This document shows positions 28,788 through 38,428 of a stretch of 38,952 nucleotides of DNA, in pieces. Each line of letters begins with the position of its first letter. Position 1 is the stretch's first letter. This stretch comes from Candidatus Omnitrophica bacterium CG11_big_fil_rev_8_21_14_0_20_41_12 (GTDB lineage: Bacteria; Omnitrophota; Gorgyraeia; Gygaellales; Profunditerraquicolaceae). The notes below the pieces were generated by a model. The model saw only the letters and a list, made by a program, of their open reading frames with translations. It made no database searches and was not told where the DNA came from. The translations under genes and the position numbers were made by a program. The stretch spans positions 1 through 38,952 of the forward strand of contig PCWB01000019.1 in assembly GCA_002796135.1 (NCBI GenBank), read 5' to 3'.

Positions 28788-31428
28788 TTATAATCACCTC
28801 TAGCTTAGCAATTTGTCCAGCCATATCATCCAGCTTGGTCCTTTCGGCCTCGACAATCTCTTTAGGGGCACGTTGGGTAAAATTTTTATTGTCAAGCATT
28901 GCCTCTTTATTTTTAATCTCTGATTTTAATTTATCGATTTTTAACTGATTTTTCTTAATTTGCGCTCCGGCATCAACTAATCCTGCCAAAGGCATAGCAA
29001 TATGCATATCTTTGAGCAAGACCACATATTCGTTGACTCCTGCGGTATATTTTTCCGTTATGCTTAAGGAATCAATTTTAGCCAGGTTTTTGATATGGTT
29101 AAAAAGCACCTGTGTTGATTCTTGCTTGAGCTTATCGCTAAAGGCCAGTTTAATATTAACCCGGTTTTGCAGCCCGACATCTAACTCAGCGCGCATATTT
29201 CTTATGGTATTGATGATCTCAAAAGCCGTCTGCATCAGCTGCTCGTTTTTAATATTAATTAAGTTTTTCTGCAGATGCGGCCAGCTCTGTTGCATAATTG
29301 AATTCTTTGCTTGCGGAAGGCGCTGCCAGATCTCTTCAGTTATAAAAGGCATAAAAGGATGGATCATCCTTAAGGTTTTTTCCAGCACCTTATACATGAC
29401 TACCTGGGTTTGTTTTTGATTTATTTGGGGCTTGATTAACTCCAAGTACCAGTCACAGAATTCATGCCAGAAAAATGCATAGATACTGTTAGCCGCTTCA
29501 TTAAATTTGTAGCCATCCAGCTCCTTGCCTACCTTATCTAAAGTTGAATAGAACCTGCTTAATATCCAGCGGTTAACAATATCCAACTGCTCTTTTTTAA
29601 AAAAGACGCAGAGGTCTTCGTTCACCTCTTCCGGTTTAAGATTCGCCAAAACAAAGCGCGAAGCATTCCAGATCTTATTGGCAAAGTTTCTCCCCTGTTC
29701 AAATCTTTCTTTGGCTAAATATACATCCTGGCCCTGTGAAGTTATCGAAATCAGGCTAAAGCGCAGTGCATCAGCGCCGTATTCATCAATGATCTCCAGT
29801 GGGTCAATAACATTGCCCAGGGACTTGGACATCTTTTTTCCCTCGACATCGCGCACTGTGCCGTGAATATAAATATCTTTAAAAGGCGCCTGCTTTTTGA
29901 ATTCAAATCCCGCCATGATCATCCGGGCGACCCAGAAAAAAATGATTTCCGGAGCGGTAACTAAAGTTGAGGTGGGATAAAAATATTTTAAATCCGCGCT
30001 TTCTTTAGGCCAGTAGAATGTGGCAAAAGGCCAAAGCCAGCTGGAGAACCAAGTATCTAAAACATCTTCTTCCTGGAACAGGTCAGCGGATTTACATTTG
30101 GGGCATTTATCCGGTTTGGTTGCTGATACAATGATGCCTTGTTCAGGGTTCTTTTGCCGGCAATTTTTACAGTAATAAACAGGAATGCGGTGTCCCCACC
30201 AGATCTGACGGCTAATACACCAGTCTTGGATGTTTTCCATCCAGTTCAGATAAACCTTGGTCCAACGCTGCGGATGAAATTTTATTTTTCCTTTTTTTAC
30301 CGCCTCAATCGCCGGCCTGGCCAGAGGCTTCATTTTTACAAACCATTGTTTAGATAAATACGGCTCGACGATCGTGTGGCAGCGGTAGCAATGTCCGGCG
30401 GAAAGCGTATGCGGGTTGATTTTTTCAAGCAGGCCTAAATCTCCTAAATCCTCCAATATCGCTTCTCTGGCTTTAAAACGGTCAAGCCCTGAGTATTTTT
30501 GCGCCGCATCATTCATTGTTGCATCAGGGGCCATGACGTTAATAAAATCTAATTTATGTTTTTTCCCTAAAACATAATCATTGGGGTCATGCGCCGGAGT
30601 TACTTTTACTGCCCCTGTTCCAAATTCCATATCTACCGATGCATCGGCAATAATTTTAATCTGACGGTTAATTAACGGCAAGATTAATGTTTTTCCGATA
30701 TATTGCTTATAACGTTTATCTTTAGGGTTTACGGCTACGGCAGTATCACCGAGCATAGTTTCAGGCCGGGTTGTGGCCACGGTGATAAATTCAAGCGGAT
30801 TATTTTTTAGCGGATATTTAAGGTAATAAAGGCTGCCTTGTAATTCTGCATGTGCCGCCTCTTCATCGCTTAATGCGGTTTGGCATCTCGGGCACCAGTT
30901 AATTATATAATTACCCTGATAAATTAATTTTTTTTCATAGAGTGCGACAAATACCTCAGCTACCGAGGCCGAATAATCCTCATCCATTGTGAAGCGCTCA
31001 CGGCTCCAGTCGCAGGATGCTCCTAATTTCTTGAGTTGATGAATTATAGTTGAGCCGTATTGTTCTTTCCATTGCCAAACCCGCTGGATGAATTTTTGAC
31101 GGCCTAAATCCTGCCTTTTTAACCCTTCTTTGGCCAGAGCTTTTTCCACTACGTTTTGAGTGGCGATTCCGGCGTGGTCAGTGCCCGGCATCCATAAAGA
31201 TTCAAAGCCTTGCATTCTTTTGTAGCGGATTAGGATGTCCTGAATACTGTTATTTAAGGCATGGCCCATATGCAGAATTCCGGTGACATTGGGCGGAGGG
31301 ATAACTATGCAGTAGGGTAGTTTATCCTGGGATGGTTTGCTTGAGAAAAGTTTATTTTCTTCCCAAAACTTATACCATTTATCCTCGGATATTTTAGGAT
31401 TGTATTGCTTGGAAAGCTCATCAATCAT
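28774..31428 (-). CDS. valS: Valyl-tRNA synthetase
   Basis: PPPNVTGILHMGHALNNSIQDILIRYKRMQG; GTDHAGIATQ; GKKMSKSLGNVIDPL. Confidence 0.98.
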   Translation of the reverse strand: MIDELSKQYNPKISEDKWYKFWEENKLFSSKPSQDKLPYCIVIPPPNVTGILHMGHALNNSIQDILIRYKRMQGFESLWMPGTDHAGIATQNVVEKALAKEGLKRQDLGRQKFIQRVWQWKEQYGSTIIHQLKKLGASCDWSRERFTMDEDYSASVAEVFVALYEKKLIYQGNYIINWCPRCQTALSDEEAAHAELQGSLYYLKYPLKNNPLEFITVATTRPETMLGDTAVAVNPKDKRYKQYIGKTLILPLINRQIKIIADASVDMEFGTGAVKVTPAHDPNDYVLGKKHKLDFINVMAPDATMNDAAQKYSGLDRFKAREAILEDLGDLGLLEKINPHTLSAGHCYRCHTIVEPYLSKQWFVKMKPLARPAIEAVKKGKIKFHPQRWTKVYLNWMENIQDWCISRQIWWGHRIPVYYCKNCRQKNPEQGIIVSATKPDKCPKCKSADLFQEEDVLDTWFSSWLWPFATFYWPKESADLKYFYPTSTLVTAPEIIFFWVARMIMAGFEFKKQAPFKDIYIHGTVRDVEGKKMSKSLGNVIDPLEIIDEYGADALRFSLISITSQGQDVYLAKERFEQGRNFANKIWNASRFVLANLKPEEVNEDLCVFFKKEQLDIVNRWILSRFYSTLDKVGKELDGYKFNEAANSIYAFFWHEFCDWYLELIKPQINQKQTQVVMYKVLEKTLRMIHPFMPFITEEIWQRLPQAKNSIMQQSWPHLQKNLINIKNEQLMQTAFEIINTIRNMRAELDVGLQNRVNIKLAFSDKLKQESTQVLFNHIKNLAKIDSLSITEKYTAGVNEYVVLLKDMHIAMPLAGLVDAGAQIKKNQLKIDKLKSEIKNKEAMLDNKNFTQRAPKEIVEAERTKLDDMAGQIAKLEVIINGLR

Positions 31429-32993
31429 TATTTTCTATCTTTTAAAAGTTTATACTCGACGCTGTCGACTAAAGCTTGCCAGCTGGCTTCAATTATATTT
31501 TCGTGCACACCGATGGTATTCCAGATATCTTTTTCGTCCTGCGATTGGATTAAAACGCGCACCTTGGCGGCGGTGCCTGCTTTTTCATCCAAGACGCGGA
31601 CCTTAAAATCAGACAGGTGCATTTTAGCTAAAGTAGGATAGAAATTTTTGAGCGCTTTACGCAAGGCATTATCCAGTGCATTGATCGGGCCATCTCCTTC
31701 AGATACGGCGTGCTCTTTAATTCCGTTGACCTTTAATTTTATAATCGCTTCCGAGGTAATCTTTTTATCCTGTCGTTTTTCAATAACTACTTTGAATCCT
31801 TCTAGCGTAAAGAAACCTTTAAATTTTTTAAGGTGCTTCTGCATTAATATCTGGAATGATGCTTCAGCAGCTTCAAATTGAAATCCTTTATGCTCCAAGG
31901 CCTGGACTAATTCCAGAATTTTTTTGGTTTTAGGATCCCCCTTACTTAAATCATAGCTTAAGTCTTTTGCTCTAAGCAAGATCCCGGTTTTTCCTCCTAA
32001 TTCAGAGACTATGATCCTGCGCTTATTTCCGACTAAAACCGGATCGATATGTTCATAGGTCAGTGGATTTTTCATGATCGCATTAATATGCATTCCGCCT
32101 TTATGTGCAAAAGCTGATTCTCCTACAAAAGGCTGTTCGTTTTTTGAACGCATATTACTGATCTCGCTGACAAAATGCGATAGGTGAGTTAATTGTTTTA
32201 ATGCGACATCAGGTACACAATCAATTTTTAATTTAGTTTTTAGATTGGCGATAATCGGGATCAGATCAGCATTTCCGCAGCGCTCTCCATAGCCGTTGAT
32301 CGTACCTTGTACGATCGATGCTCCCGCATCAATGGCTGCCAGAGAATTGGCAATAGCAACCCCAGCGTCGTTATGGCAATGAATACCTAGATCGACTTTA
32401 ATTATATGTCTGAGCTCCTTAATTGTATCGGTAATCTGGGATGGTAAAGAACCACCATTGGTGTCACAAAGACAAATTGCTGTAGCTCCGGCATCCTGGG
32501 CGGCAACCAAGGTCTTCAAGGCATAATTTTTATTAGCCTTATAAGCTTCAAAAAAATGCTCGGCATCGTAGAATACTTCAAATCCTTTTTTTGTCAGGAA
32601 GCTGACCGTATCTTTAATCATTGCCAGATTTTCATCTAATGTAGTTTTTAAAACCTCAGTGACATGAAAATCCCAGGTTTTGCCGACGATAGTAATTACT
32701 TGGGCTTTTGATTTTAAAAGAGCGGCAATATTTGTATCTTGTGAGGCTGAGATATTCGGCCTGCGGGTCATACTAAATGCGGCGATCTTGGAATTTTTAA
32801 GCTTGCTGTTATTTATTTTTTCGAAAAATTCCTTGTCTTTAGGGTTGGAGCCGGGCCAACCGCCTTCGATAAAATGAATACCGAATTTATCCAGTTCTTC
32901 AGCAATACGGATTTTATCCATTACCGAATAAGATATCCCTTTGGCTTGTGAACCATCGCGTAGCGTAGTATCGTATAATTTTACCTTAGTCAT
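31428..32993 (-). CDS. cimA: (R)-citramalate synthase (CimA type of the IPMS family)
   Basis: KVKLYDTTLRDGSQAKGISYSVMDKIRIAEELDKFGIHFIEGGWPGSNPKD; GIHCHNDAGVAIANSLAAIDAGA; regulatory C-terminal domain. Confidence 0.9.
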   Translation of the reverse strand: MTKVKLYDTTLRDGSQAKGISYSVMDKIRIAEELDKFGIHFIEGGWPGSNPKDKEFFEKINNSKLKNSKIAAFSMTRRPNISASQDTNIAALLKSKAQVITIVGKTWDFHVTEVLKTTLDENLAMIKDTVSFLTKKGFEVFYDAEHFFEAYKANKNYALKTLVAAQDAGATAICLCDTNGGSLPSQITDTIKELRHIIKVDLGIHCHNDAGVAIANSLAAIDAGASIVQGTINGYGERCGNADLIPIIANLKTKLKIDCVPDVALKQLTHLSHFVSEISNMRSKNEQPFVGESAFAHKGGMHINAIMKNPLTYEHIDPVLVGNKRRIIVSELGGKTGILLRAKDLSYDLSKGDPKTKKILELVQALEHKGFQFEAAEASFQILMQKHLKKFKGFFTLEGFKVVIEKRQDKKITSEAIIKLKVNGIKEHAVSEGDGPINALDNALRKALKNFYPTLAKMHLSDFKVRVLDEKAGTAAKVRVLIQSQDEKDIWNTIGVHENIIEASWQALVDSVEYKLLKDRK

Positions 32994-33000
32994 CGTAACC

Positions 33001-33477
33001 TCACTTGCTTAATCCAAAATCTGCATGTAATTTTTTTACCGCAATTTCCGCATTTTTCTTTTCAATGATACAAGATATACTGATATCAGAAGTTGAAATC
33101 ATCTCAATATTTATTTTATTATCCGCCAGTATTCCAAACATTCGGGCTGCGACTCCGTGGTGAGACCTCATCCCCACTCCAACAATAGAAACGCGGGCAA
33201 TGTTTTGATCCAGAATTACTTCTCCGGCTCCGATTTTTTTAGCTACAGATTTGGTGATCCGGCTTGCCTTAGCAGCATCTGCTTTGGCAACGGTGAAGGA
33301 AATATCAGTCTGGCGAGTATGGCTTACATTTTGCACGATCATATCTACACTTACTCCGGCGTCGGCTAATTTTTTAAATAATTTTACCGCTACCCCGGGC
33401 TTATCAGTAACCTGGTAAAGCGTGATCTTAGCTTCTTTTTTATTTAAAGTTATACCGTTAACGACCACGTCTTCCAT
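33001..33477 (-). CDS. Predicted in-frame internal translation product of lysC (ACT-domain beta subunit, MEDVVVNGITLNKK...)
   Basis: AAGGAGGT at 33485-33492 (minus), 7-nt spacer, ATG at 33477; in frame with lysC (744 nt = 248 codons from 34221). Confidence 0.6.
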   Translation of the reverse strand: MEDVVVNGITLNKKEAKITLYQVTDKPGVAVKLFKKLADAGVSVDMIVQNVSHTRQTDISFTVAKADAAKASRITKSVAKKIGAGEVILDQNIARVSIVGVGMRSHHGVAARMFGILADNKINIEMISTSDISISCIIEKKNAEIAVKKLHADFGLSK

Positions 33478-34221
33478 ATTTTTTACCTCCTTAATAATCA
33501 TGGTTCCGCTGTTTTTACTGAATGATGAACGTACATGCAAAGGCACGTCGAATTTTTTTGCCACCTCAATCGAGCGGGCTTGCATGACTTGGGCTCCCAG
33601 AGAAGCCATCTCCAGCATTTCGTCGTAAGTAATTTTTTTAATCTTTTTTGCGCACGGCTCAACCCGGGGATCCGTAGTAAAAATACCCTCAACATCCGTA
33701 TAAATCTCACAGGAATCAGCTTTAAGTTCTTTAGCCAAGGCCACAGCAGTTAAGTCTGATCCGCCTCTGCCTAAAGTCGTAATATCCTGATTTATGGTTA
33801 CTCCTTGAAAACCTGCAACAATAACAATGTTTCCATTTTTTAATCCTTCTTTTATTTTATCCGTGTTGATTTTTATAATTCTTGCCCGCGTATGGCTGGT
33901 GTCGGTGATAATACCGACCTGGGAACCGGTAAATGAAATTGCTTTGGCGCCTAATTTATGAATAGCCATAGCCAAAAGCGCAACCGAAATCTGTTCTCCG
34001 GTTGACAGAAGCATATCCATCTCTCTTTCCGAGGGATTCGAGTTAATTTTATCGGCTAACTCGACTAATTCATCGGTTGTATCTCCCAGCGCCGAAACTA
34101 CAACTACCAGTTGATATCCTTTTTTGCTGTAACTAACCACTCTTTGCGCCACCTTTTGAATGCGCTCGACGTTAGCTACGGATGAGCCGCCGAATTTTTG
34201 GACAATCAGTCTTTTATGCAT
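33001..34221 (-). CDS. lysC: Aspartate kinase; true start at 34221 (MHKRLIVQKFGGSSVANVERI)
   Basis: KFGGSSVAN; GFQGVTINQDITTLGRGGSDLTAVALA; two ACT repeats; ORF-track start 34350 would overlap apgM by 137 nt, whereas 34221 gives an 8-nt ATGCATAA overlap. Confidence 0.95.
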   Translation of the reverse strand: MHKRLIVQKFGGSSVANVERIQKVAQRVVSYSKKGYQLVVVVSALGDTTDELVELADKINSNPSEREMDMLLSTGEQISVALLAMAIHKLGAKAISFTGSQVGIITDTSHTRARIIKINTDKIKEGLKNGNIVIVAGFQGVTINQDITTLGRGGSDLTAVALAKELKADSCEIYTDVEGIFTTDPRVEPCAKKIKKITYDEMLEMASLGAQVMQARSIEVAKKFDVPLHVRSSFSKNSGTMIIKEVKNMEDVVVNGITLNKKEAKITLYQVTDKPGVAVKLFKKLADAGVSVDMIVQNVSHTRQTDISFTVAKADAAKASRITKSVAKKIGAGEVILDQNIARVSIVGVGMRSHHGVAARMFGILADNKINIEMISTSDISISCIIEKKNAEIAVKKLHADFGLSK

Positions 34222-35425
34222 CTGAGGTCCTCTTAATAAAATACTCCATAAGTTGATAACCCTGCTCAAAATATAATTCCGATTTTTGCGCTTCCTTTTC
34301 ATTATAACCAAGGAAATTCTTCGCCGGTATATCTTTGCCGTACATGGCAAACGGAATTGAATCTGCGGTATGGGTTTTAAGAGAAACCGGGGTGGCGTGA
34401 TCCGGCAAAACCATGATCCTAAAATCGCTTTTATCCTTGCAATATTCCAAAAGAGTTCCTACGATTGCCTGATCAAATCGTTCAATGGCCGTAAGCTTCT
34501 CTCTCAGATCTCCGTTATGCCCTGCTTCATCAGGGGCTTCCACATGCACAAAAACAAAATCATTTTTTTTCAAAGATTTCACTGCCGCATCAGCCTTGCC
34601 TTGATAATCCGTATCATAATAACCGGTTGCTCCCGGGACGTTAATTACTTCAAGGCCCAGAATACGGCCCAGGCCTTTGATCAAATCTACCGCCGAAATT
34701 ACGCTTCCGGTTATCCCGAATTTATCGATGAATTTAGGCATTACAGGTTTTTTGCCTTGCCCCCAAAGCCAGATCATATTTGCCGGATTTTCTTTTAAAT
34801 CAAGGCGCACCTGGTTAATTTCATGGCTTTCCAGGATGTGTCGAGAATCCTGTATGAGCTTAATAATTAAATCTGAGTTATCGCCTTTAGGAAAATTCCT
34901 AGTTATACTTTGGCCGGCGATATCATGCGGAGCATGGCATTTTAAATCCTGCAACTTTAATTCCGCCCCGCGTTTTACCAGGAGCAGGTGTCGATAACTT
35001 ATCCCGTTAAAAAAACGTAGCTTATTCGTACCTAATTTTTGATCCAAAAACTTAATCAGCTTCTCTGCTTCAGTTGATTTAATGTGCCCGGCGCTGTAGT
35101 CAAGCAGAGTGTCTGCGGAAGCCGTAATTAAATTACAGCGGAAAGCAACATCATCTTCTTCTAATTCAATTCCCAGATTAGCAGCCTCAAGTGGGCCTCT
35201 TCCGGAATAATATTTTTTCGGGTCATACCCTAAAATAGAAAGATTGGCCACGTCAGATGCCGGGGTCATTTTATCCGGGATTGTTTTGGCCTGGCCAAGC
35301 GTGCCGTGGGCAGCGATAAAATCCATATTCGGAGTGCGGGCTGCTTCTAAAGGAGTGCGCATCCCTAGTTCTTCAATCGGATAATCCGCCATCCCGTCAC
35401 CAACTAAAACAATATATTTGGTCAT
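34214..35425 (-). CDS. apgM-family cofactor-independent phosphoglycerate mutase homolog / probable homoserine kinase
   Basis: MTKYIVLVGDGMADYPIEELGMRTPLEAARTPNMDFIAAHG; TPASDVANLSILGYDPKKYYSGRGPLEA; HVEAPDEAGHNGD; lies between thrC/coaB and lysC. Confidence 0.88.
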   Translation of the reverse strand: MTKYIVLVGDGMADYPIEELGMRTPLEAARTPNMDFIAAHGTLGQAKTIPDKMTPASDVANLSILGYDPKKYYSGRGPLEAANLGIELEEDDVAFRCNLITASADTLLDYSAGHIKSTEAEKLIKFLDQKLGTNKLRFFNGISYRHLLLVKRGAELKLQDLKCHAPHDIAGQSITRNFPKGDNSDLIIKLIQDSRHILESHEINQVRLDLKENPANMIWLWGQGKKPVMPKFIDKFGITGSVISAVDLIKGLGRILGLEVINVPGATGYYDTDYQGKADAAVKSLKKNDFVFVHVEAPDEAGHNGDLREKLTAIERFDQAIVGTLLEYCKDKSDFRIMVLPDHATPVSLKTHTADSIPFAMYGKDIPAKNFLGYNEKEAQKSELYFEQGYQLMEYFIKRTSDA

Positions 35426-36060
35426 AGAATCTTTTTTCCTAATAATTTTGATAAACCATCAACCATTTTTTGTTTTTGTGCATATGGTCCGTATTTATTG
35501 TATTTCTCAAGTATAAAAGCCCGGTAGTTAGTAGCTAAGCAAGAGTTGGCGACTACTAAATCCAAATCTTCTTTTCCCAGCAGCTCTCTGCCTTGGTTAA
35601 TAAGTTTCTTATCTGTTGCAACCGGCTCAAACTTAAATCCCACGGTAAATAATCCCGGCTTGTATTTCTTAAAACCGGCTATTAGCTTTTTTGTGGGAAC
35701 AAGCTTGATCTTCCAGCTTTTCCGGTTTGATCCGGCTTTGCGACTAATCTTTTTTTCAGGCCGATAATCACTAACTGCGGCCGCTTGTATAACTGCTGCA
35801 TAACCACCTTTTTTTAATTCATTTGCCAGTAGTTTATCAAGCTCTTCAAAATATTTAAAACGAATTACCTTTATTCCCTTCTGAGATCCACAGAAATAAC
35901 CTGGGCCTAACAACAGCGTAATCCTTGCCCCAAGTTTTTTTAATTTCTTTGCCAGAATAAAACCTGTTTCTCCGGAAGCAATATTGCTGATTACTCTGGC
36001 ACTATCGATACTTACCCAGGTCGGCCCGGCTGTAATCAGGATTCTTTTTTTAATAGCCAA
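35422..36060 (-). CDS. coaB: Stand-alone phosphopantothenoylcysteine synthetase (DFP C-terminal/CoaB domain)
   Basis: RILITAGPTWVSIDSARVISNIASGETGFILAKKLKKLGARITLLLGP; AAAVSDYRP; VGFKFE; 212 aa, no CoaC flavodoxin-like domain. Confidence 0.85.
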   Translation of the reverse strand: MAIKKRILITAGPTWVSIDSARVISNIASGETGFILAKKLKKLGARITLLLGPGYFCGSQKGIKVIRFKYFEELDKLLANELKKGGYAAVIQAAAVSDYRPEKKISRKAGSNRKSWKIKLVPTKKLIAGFKKYKPGLFTVGFKFEPVATDKKLINQGRELLGKEDLDLVVANSCLATNYRAFILEKYNKYGPYAQKQKMVDGLSKLLGKKIL

Positions 36061-37129
36061 TTTCTTTAATTATTGTTTTAAGATCTGCCGGCATTACTTT
36101 TGGCGCCTGAATTGTTTTAATTGCCCGCTCAGGGTCTTTTAAGCCATGCCCGGTTAGGATACATACAATCTTAAACTTATTATTAGTCTTTGATTTTTTA
36201 AAATATTGTTTATCGATTAATTTTAGCAGTCCGGCAATCGAAGCTGCCGAAGCCGGCTCCGCAAACACCCCTTCTTTTTCCGCTAATATTTTGTAAGCCT
36301 CAAGTATCTGTTCATCTGAAACCATATCAATTAATCCGCCGCTTTCATCGCGGGCAAGCTCTGCGCTCTTCCAGCTTGCCGGGTTTCCGATACGGATGGC
36401 GGTGGCAATAGTTTCAGGGTCCTTAACCGGTTTACCCCGGACAATCGGAGCAGCGCCTTCTGCCTGAAAACCTAACATTGCCGGAAGCTTAGTGCTTAGT
36501 CCTTGCGCCTGATATTCTTTGTATCCCTTCCAGTAGGCGGTAATATTACCGGCGTTGCCCACCGGCATGATTTGAAAATCCGGAGCATCACCTAAATAAT
36601 CGCAAATTTCAAAACTTCCGGTTTTCTGTCCTTCGATACGATAGGGATTTAAAGAATTCACTAAAACTATCGGATAAAGTTTTGTAATTTCCTTGACCAG
36701 GTCCAGCGCTACGTCAAAATTTCCTTCAATCGCTAAAACTTTAGCGCCATGGATCAATGCCTGGCTAAGTTTGCCTAAAGCAATTGCTCCGCTGGGAATC
36801 AACACAATGCATTTTATTCCGGCCCGCGCAGCATATGCAGCCGCAGATGCAGATGTGTTTCCGGTAGAAGCGCACATTACTACTTGAGCTTTCTCTTCAC
36901 AGGCCTTAGATATAGCCATAGTCATCCCGCGGTCTTTGAATGAACCCGTAGGATTGGCCCCTTCATATTTTAAATAAACTTCAGCGTTATCCCCGGTAAG
37001 CTTACTTAGATATCCGGCATAGATCAACGGAGTATTGCCTTCATTCAGGGTAATTACCGGAGTTTTATCGCTTACCGGTAAAAACTTTTTATATTTTTGG
37101 ATTATCCCTTTATAAGTTTGTTCGCGCAC
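36050..37129 (-). CDS. thrC: Threonine synthase
   Basis: VITLNEGNTPLIYAGYLS; KYEGANPTGSFKDRGMTMAISKA PLP Lys; CASTGNTSASAAAYAARAG. Confidence 0.97.
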   Translation of the reverse strand: MREQTYKGIIQKYKKFLPVSDKTPVITLNEGNTPLIYAGYLSKLTGDNAEVYLKYEGANPTGSFKDRGMTMAISKACEEKAQVVMCASTGNTSASAAAYAARAGIKCIVLIPSGAIALGKLSQALIHGAKVLAIEGNFDVALDLVKEITKLYPIVLVNSLNPYRIEGQKTGSFEICDYLGDAPDFQIMPVGNAGNITAYWKGYKEYQAQGLSTKLPAMLGFQAEGAAPIVRGKPVKDPETIATAIRIGNPASWKSAELARDESGGLIDMVSDEQILEAYKILAEKEGVFAEPASAASIAGLLKLIDKQYFKKSKTNNKFKIVCILTGHGLKDPERAIKTIQAPKVMPADLKTIIKEIGY

Positions 37130-38425
37130 TTATACACCCTCGATCCTAATGGCTACTGATTTTTCTTTAATTTCTCCCAACCGGTCGATCATCTTAAGGG
37201 CAGAACGTAAGTTCTTTTCTTTGACCTCGTGAGTTACCATAACCACCGGTACAACTTGAGCTTTTAATTTTTCCTTTTGCGTTACCGAGGCAATACTGAT
37301 ACCGAATTTTGCCAGAATTCCGCTAATCTTAGCTAAAACTCCCGGCTTATCCACTACCGAAATTCGGATGTAATATTTATTTTCAAATTCATCAATTTGG
37401 CGCAAGCTTTTAATCGAGCTGTCTTGAATCGAGTTTAATGTTGGTTTAAATAATCCTGCTTTAATATCCTGGGTAAGATCAACAATATCAGAAACAACTG
37501 CCGAAGCTGCCGGTAACTGTCCGGCTCCCGGTCCGTAAAACATCAGCTCTCCTGCCAGATCGCTGGAAACATAAATAGCATTAAAAACTCCGTCTACTGA
37601 AGAAAGCAAGTGATTCACAGGTAAAAATGTCGGATGTACGCGTACCTCTAACTCATCAACTTCTTTTTTGGCGATGGCCAATAACTTAATTTCGTATCCT
37701 AATTCTTTAGCATAGGCAATATCCGATGAAGATATTCGGGAGATCCCTTCAATAAAAATATCCTTCATTTTTACGATCCGGCCATAAGTCAAGTAGGTAA
37801 GTAGCACTAATTTGTGTGCTGAATCAATTCCTTCAATATCCAAAGTCGGGTCTTTTTCGGCAAAACCTTTAAGCTTAGCCTGATTGATTGCGTTAGCAAA
37901 AGAACACCCTTCTTTAGACATTTGACTAAGCACATAATTGCTCGTTCCGTTAACGATGCCGAAAATTGAGCTGAATTTATTGGCGACCAGGCCTTCTTTT
38001 AATGATTTAATGATCGGAATACCCGCGCCGACTGAGGCCTCAAAATAGATGTTTTTCCCTCGTTCCGCAGCCTCACTGAACAATTCATTTCCACATTCAG
38101 CAAGCAAAGCCTTATTGGCGGTGACCACGTGTTTGCCTTTTTTAAGGGCCGCTAAAATAAACTCTTTAGCCGGATTAATTCCCCCGATTAATTCTACGAT
38201 AATATCAATTTGCGGGTCATTGATGATTTCATTGACATCTCGGCTAAGCAGACTTTTATCTACCGTAACATCTCTTTTTGTCGAGATATCTTTGTCGCAT
38301 ATTTTTTTGATTACAATATCAACCCCAATTTTCTGAGCTAAAAGGGATTTTCTTTGCTGCAGGATCTTTACAACCCCGCAGCCGATATTACCGAAACCGA
38401 TTATACCGATACTTATCTTTCTCAT
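37130..38425 (-). CDS. hom: Homoserine dehydrogenase with C-terminal ACT domain
   Basis: SIGIIGFGNIGCGVVKIL; VVTANKALLA; IFGIVNGTSNYVLSQM; GRGA-like YGPGAGQLPAASAVVSDIVD; ACT VVDKPGVLAKISGILAKFGISI. Confidence 0.97.
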   Translation of the reverse strand: MRKISIGIIGFGNIGCGVVKILQQRKSLLAQKIGVDIVIKKICDKDISTKRDVTVDKSLLSRDVNEIINDPQIDIIVELIGGINPAKEFILAALKKGKHVVTANKALLAECGNELFSEAAERGKNIYFEASVGAGIPIIKSLKEGLVANKFSSIFGIVNGTSNYVLSQMSKEGCSFANAINQAKLKGFAEKDPTLDIEGIDSAHKLVLLTYLTYGRIVKMKDIFIEGISRISSSDIAYAKELGYEIKLLAIAKKEVDELEVRVHPTFLPVNHLLSSVDGVFNAIYVSSDLAGELMFYGPGAGQLPAASAVVSDIVDLTQDIKAGLFKPTLNSIQDSSIKSLRQIDEFENKYYIRISVVDKPGVLAKISGILAKFGISIASVTQKEKLKAQVVPVVMVTHEVKEKNLRSALKMIDRLGEIKEKSVAIRIEGV

Positions 38426-38428
38426 GTG

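Noticed and set aside
34222-34350. N-terminal extension of lysC in the ORF track (MPCTAKIYRRR...).
   Set aside because: It overlaps the apgM homolog, is not aspartokinase-like, and the proper start MHKRLIVQKFGGSS is at 34221.
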